Assembly: GCA_000969725.1 (NCBI GenBank)
Contig: JXSR01S032269.1
DNA length: 20,562 bases
Origin: Ophiothrix spiculata
Lineage: Eukaryota; Echinodermata; Ophiuroidea; Amphilepidida; Ophiotrichidae
Direction: 5' to 3' (one strand)
This document shows positions 17,703 to 20,562 of this stretch, one piece after another. Position 1 is the stretch's first letter, and every line of letters begins with the position of its first letter. The notes beneath the pieces are model-generated. The model had not been told where the DNA came from, made no database searches, and saw nothing but the letters and a program-made list of their open reading frames with translations. Made by a program: the position numbers and the translations under genes.

Positions 17703-17996
17703 TTGAGATTATTATTGCAATCAAGTCTCTGGACTTACTTTTGTTTTGAGTGCGACGTTTCGCATCCTATCCCGGATGCATCCTCTGGCCGACTGGAAGA
17801 AAGGTTGTTGACCCGTTTCGGGGTCAACGAACTACCGGAAACGTTGAGGGATCTTCTTAATGGTCGTTGTGTAGGCCCCCGGCAAAGTGTAGCGCAGGCC
17901 TCCTCCACGGTTCAAAGAAGGGTTCTCCCGTTTCACGTAGACGTCGCACTCAAAACAAAAGTAAGTCCAGAGACTTGATTGCAATAATAATCTCAA
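17703..17996. mobile_element. 294-bp element with perfect 56-bp TIRs and GC-rich core
   Basis: Arms 17703-17758 and 17941-17996 are exact inverted copies (TTGAGATTATTATTGCAATC onward to GCGACGT). The ~180-bp core is clearly GC-richer than the window and free of stops across 91 plus-strand codons (for example GRLEERLLTRFGVNELPETL). On the minus strand part of it reads DVYVKRENPSLNRGGG and LRYTLPGAYTTTIKK. Neither is a domain I can name. Perfect arms imply recent insertion or arm homogenisation. Both arms hold a donor-like AAAAGTAAGT when read outward. No plain target duplication abuts the arms. Confidence 0.8.
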
Positions 17997-18033
17997 TATT
18001 TATTCTACCTGGATGATTGACTACATTCATAAA

Positions 18034-18377
18034 TGTATTATACCTCATATATAGATTCCTGTCCTCTGATTGGTTAAAATTGAGGGCTTGGATTTAACTA
18101 GGCCCTATAAATTTACTATGCCCGGGGCATATTTTTCACTAGGCCCGCTCAATGCATTTTGCGTCGTGTAACTCGAGCTCCACGCTTGCAACTATAAGCA
18201 TTCATGGTCAAACACGCACTGCAGTGCGTAAACTAGTTATCTTGTACGCACTATATGACGCGGTCAGCACTGAAAGGAGAAACAAATATCGTAAATTATC
18301 ATCGGGCATTTTGAGTGCTAAAATGGTTCTTTTAACCAACCACAAGACAAAAATCTATATATTCGGTATATAAAACG
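18034..18377. other. no supported gene; probable repeat body
   Basis: This GC-richer stretch contains a perfect 14-bp palindrome, CGCACTGCAGTGCG, near 18215. A 73-codon plus-strand frame (18152-18373) lacks any recognisable domain. The stretch may be the left part of the same dispersed repeat as the hairpin at 18378-18512. Confidence 0.35.
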
Positions 18378-18512
18378 AATATTGACTGCTTTTAGTTCAG
18401 GGTATCTCAAAACCATGAATATGCCCTCAGCTTCACTTCGGGCATATTCATGGTTTCGAGATCACCTCCGGAAAATAATGTAAACCATGCCCCTCAAAGT
18501 AGTCAATATTTG
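18378..18512. mobile_element. hairpin repeat with 17-bp perfect stem
   Basis: The outer GAATATTGACTGCTTTTAG is inverted as CTCAAAGTAGTCAATATTT. Inside it, AAACCATGAATATGCCC (18410-18426) pairs exactly with GGGCATATTCATGGTTT (18440-18456) across a 13-base loop. It is non-coding and fits a short palindromic MITE. Confidence 0.6.
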
Positions 18513-18711
18513 TATACCATTATTTTTGTACTAGTTGTCACACATCCATTTTTCTGTTATGGAAGAACAATTGTCTAGTTTGTTTTTAATTTAAAGTTAT
18601 TTTACAGACTGTATCATACTTTTTGAATGGGAAGCACTTTCCTAACTGTAAACTTCCTTTTGATACACCCTGTATACTTTTAAAATCCTAACACACAACT
18701 TTTATAGGCAG
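18513..18711. other. intron-like spacer
   Basis: Near 18610-18677, CTGTATCATACTTTTTGAAT and CCTTTTGATACACCCTGTAT look like two facing pieces of a transposon end (imperfect inverted repeat), but I cannot fix borders. It ends in the acceptor of exon 18712. Confidence 0.3.
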
Positions 18712-18748
18712 TGAAGCTGCTGGCATTGTTTTAGATAAATCAGATCAA
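18712..18748 (+). CDS. candidate 37-nt exon of the plus-strand gene
   Basis: The acceptor AACTTTTATAGGCAG (ending 18711) precedes one base plus twelve open codons (EAAGIVLDKSDQ), followed by a consensus GTGAGT donor (18749). The leading base completes the codon left open by 17416-17454, and the exon ends in phase 0, as required by 20013. An alternative acceptor four bases upstream would shift the frame. No family is recognised. Confidence 0.35.
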
Positions 18749-19417
18749 GTGAGTCCCAAGGTTCACTTTGAACTGAACAGTTTATCCATCAGCCCCTGGA
18801 AATAAATCTTTTACATCATATTTTCTTTGTCATTTGACAGATAGTATAAAGCCAAAGAGTTAGCCCAGGGTTGTCATAAGCAGAAGTGACATTTTTGTTC
18901 GCAAGCTGATAGAATGTTATAACACTTCTAATTTGTCTATGTTATTACACAAGCTTAGTAAAAACTTATTCTAGCTTATTTAAGGTGTCTGGTCCATGAT
19001 AGATCTGATTGAAATTTGCTAGTAAAAATCGGCATGAATAATATTTGTAACAAACAAAATAATAATTGGGGGTCACCAGACTCATTTTTGCACGCGAGTC
19101 AGTTTAAAAAAAGCATTTTGGGAAAAATTAGTACAGGTCCATGGAAAATGTGGCAAAAGTGACATATTTAGTATTGATTCAAAAATTTCCCATTGATATA
19201 TGGTGTCATTTTTTTTCACAAAGTTTGTGCAAAAGAATGTTCTTTCAATTAACAAAATAAAAAGTGGAGGTCACTGAAATATTTTTCACAAAAAATGAGA
19301 AAATGTGGTGTTTTGGGGCTTCAAAACACTATTCTGCGAATATTGTGCATGCGTTTTGCTGCACTTGAAAGATCAATACAACATATACCTTTCAATATTC
19401 GTTCTCCTAAAGGGCTA
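18749..19417. other. spacer with a diverged direct repeat
   Basis: AACAAAATAATAATTGGGGG (about 19053) and AACAAAATAAAAAGTGGAGG (about 19251) each precede TCAC and a T-rich stretch, forming a ~200-base imperfect direct repeat. It may be the outer part of the element that continues at 19418. No exon is seen. Confidence 0.35.
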
Positions 19418-19982
19418 GATACAGTTTGTCATTTTCACCATTTGTAAAATCCAGACAACTGATTTCACATTGATCTCTAGTTTCTAGACAATATTATCGA
19501 TCTTAATAATCCGCTAAAACTTCAATTAGAATGATTAAATTCATACAGTGGCAAACATTCCAAATAAAAAATTTTATCATTGGAGAGATATGAAGTAGTG
19601 AGCAAATCTTTTCTTCAAAATAAAATCCACAGTACCTGTTAAGGAGAGATTACAGATTATAATGAAAAGACAAAGCTAATTATGGTATTGTTTGCAAACA
19701 ACGATTACCAAAGAAAGTAATGTACTATGAATTATCAAAATACTATAGATGAGTAATCATCGCAAAATGTGCCATGATACGACAAATATTCCATTATGAA
19801 CATTTTGGTAAATGGTTAAACATTCTACACTATTGCAAATATTTTACACCATGAGAAAAAATTACAAAGACAATGTTCATTCTGAATGAAAATTTAACAT
19901 AGTGGTGAAAATTTAACACCATGAGAAAAATTCTGAATGAAAATGACTACTATAAAAAAAATGAAATGTATCTTCCCCTTAA
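19418..19982 (-). mobile_element. diverged inverted relative of the 3991-4727 element
   Basis: The reverse complement of 19418-19800 aligns with 4350-4727, and the plus strand of 19798-19980 aligns with 3991-4150, for example GAACATTTTGGTAA, ATGTTCATTCTGAATGAAAA, ACCATGAGAAAAATT and GAATGAAAATGACTAC. The order of blocks is simple here, without the inverted duplication seen in the left copy. Many substitutions and gaps separate the two copies. It is non-coding. The right end fades near 19982, just before a candidate exon. Confidence 0.7.
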
Positions 19983-20012
19983 TAACACTCAATCATTTTT
20001 TCTTTAAAACAG

Positions 20013-20090
20013 GTGACAACAGTTGTCCAAAGTACCTGGAGGAATATTTCTAATTTCAAAAGTCTACACTATATTCTGTGTGCTTTGTGA
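20013..20090 (+). CDS. candidate terminal exon of the plus-strand gene
   Basis: The acceptor tract CATTTTTTCTTTAAAACAG (ending 20012) precedes 25 open codons in phase 0 (VTTVVQSTWRNISNFKSLHY, ILCAL) and a TGA at 20088-20090. The phase matches the end of exon 18712-18748. If a GTGAAA at 20087 is used as donor, the exon is internal and the gene continues beyond the window. The family is unknown. Confidence 0.35.
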   Translation: MTTVVQSTWRNISNFKSLHYILCAL

Positions 20091-20472
20091 AAGATACCAA
20101 TCACTGACAGGATTTAGCAAACAAAACAACCTGCTTCAAGACAGTGCATCAGTCGCTATCAAAATGTAGCAAACCCAAGGCAAATGAGTTGTGACCATCT
20201 CTATACCTTGAAAAGCGTGATAATGGGAACCCTCTCTATACCAATCTTCTAGAAAAGGCACCACATTTAGGGCAAATTGGGTGCTTTTTTGGCAAAATTT
20301 TCCAAATGCACCTAATTTTGCAAATTAGGCGCAATTTTGGTCTGTGACGAAAACTAACCCATCAATATACCAAATATTACGAAAATGCACCCCAAAATCT
20401 TTGAGCACCCATATATACCATTTGTCAGGAAGAAACATGGTCACTTAAGTTGCATACAACTGTTGTCATCTG
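20091..20472. other. no gene seen; spacer or 3' UTR-like
   Basis: AT-rich sequence with a small palindrome (CCTAATTTTGCAAATTAGG, about 20309-20327). If 20013-20090 is terminal this would be its 3' UTR, but I see no clear AATAAA here. Confidence 0.3.
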
Positions 20473-20562
20473 GATAATGATAATAATAATTATATTCATA
20501 TAGTGCCTTTTACCAAGTATGCAAGGCGCTAAAGAGAAGAGAAGGGAAAAATTTTGTTACGA
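20473..20562. mobile_element. edge of a dispersed repeat with ATAATA tail and 'GCGCT' motif
   Basis: An ATAATGATAATAATAATTAT run is followed by TATTCATATAGTGCCTTTTA and GCAAGGCGCTAAAGAG. A simple A/T tail joined to a TATATAGCGCxTTT...AAAGCGCT-type block is a pattern I associate with abundant short repeats in many marine invertebrate genomes. The element is cut by the window edge. Confidence 0.5.

Noticed and set aside
4350-19982. A single giant self-synthesising element (Polinton-like) bounded by the inverted pair
   Set aside because: The size would fit, but no polymerase, integrase or capsid-like frame is present between the copies, and the interval contains ordinary intron-like sequence and unrelated insertions.

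Overview
The window is AT-rich, intron- and repeat-dominated eukaryotic DNA. It has no operons, no long intact open reading frames and no rRNA or canonical tRNA genes. The repeats (many short inverted-repeat elements with TA or TTAA target duplications, tRNA-headed SINEs, two LINE remnants) and an even scatter of short exons suggest an invertebrate animal. The style of the repeats makes me favour a marine deuterostome such as an echinoderm, but that is inference and no sequence here proves it.

Host genes. At the left edge, on the minus strand, two short exons join in phase and end in a stop: 399-473 and the terminal coding exon 7-167. I do not recognise the protein. The 3' splice site and first part of exon 399-473 are triplicated in tandem (about 431-717). 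On the plus strand, four short open blocks with splice-like borders are compatible in phase: 15166-15329, 17416-17454, 18712-18748 and 20013-20090. They may be the 3' part of a second, unrecognised host gene. Weaker upstream candidates lie at 7307-7382 and 9157-9229.

Mobile elements, left to right: a SINE-like unit (about 905-1230); two nearly adjacent MITEs (1271-1500, 1506-1680); a 1.4 kb element whose ends are packed with ATGCATG motifs (2030-3423); a 248-bp inverted repeat with a single mismatch joined to a second family segment (3754-4727), with a diverged, oppositely oriented relative at 19418-19982; a 405-bp MITE (5199-5603); a hairpin (5824-6046); a 1-kb long-TIR Tc1-like element (6104-7094); an AP-1-motif hairpin MITE (7380-7520); two fold-back elements (8223-8484, 8522-8651); a TA MITE (10040-10255); a 5'-truncated LINE with an 8-bp target duplication and a younger palindromic MITE inside it (10517-11831); a TTAA element (12121-12635); a second LINE scrap (about 13395-13745); a complex satellite array (13891-15015); a tRNA-headed SINE (about 16086-16250); a second long-TIR Tc1-like element whose core carries a possible membrane-protein fragment (16267-17340); a 294-bp element with 56-bp perfect TIRs (17703-17996); a hairpin repeat (18378-18512); and a common dispersed repeat entering at the right edge.

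Overall this looks like intron sequence of two host genes that has been filled by many small, non-autonomous DNA transposons. The most unusual signals are the triplicated splice acceptor, the nearly identical fold-back at 3.75-4.35 kb, and the coding-like core of the 16.27-17.34 kb element.
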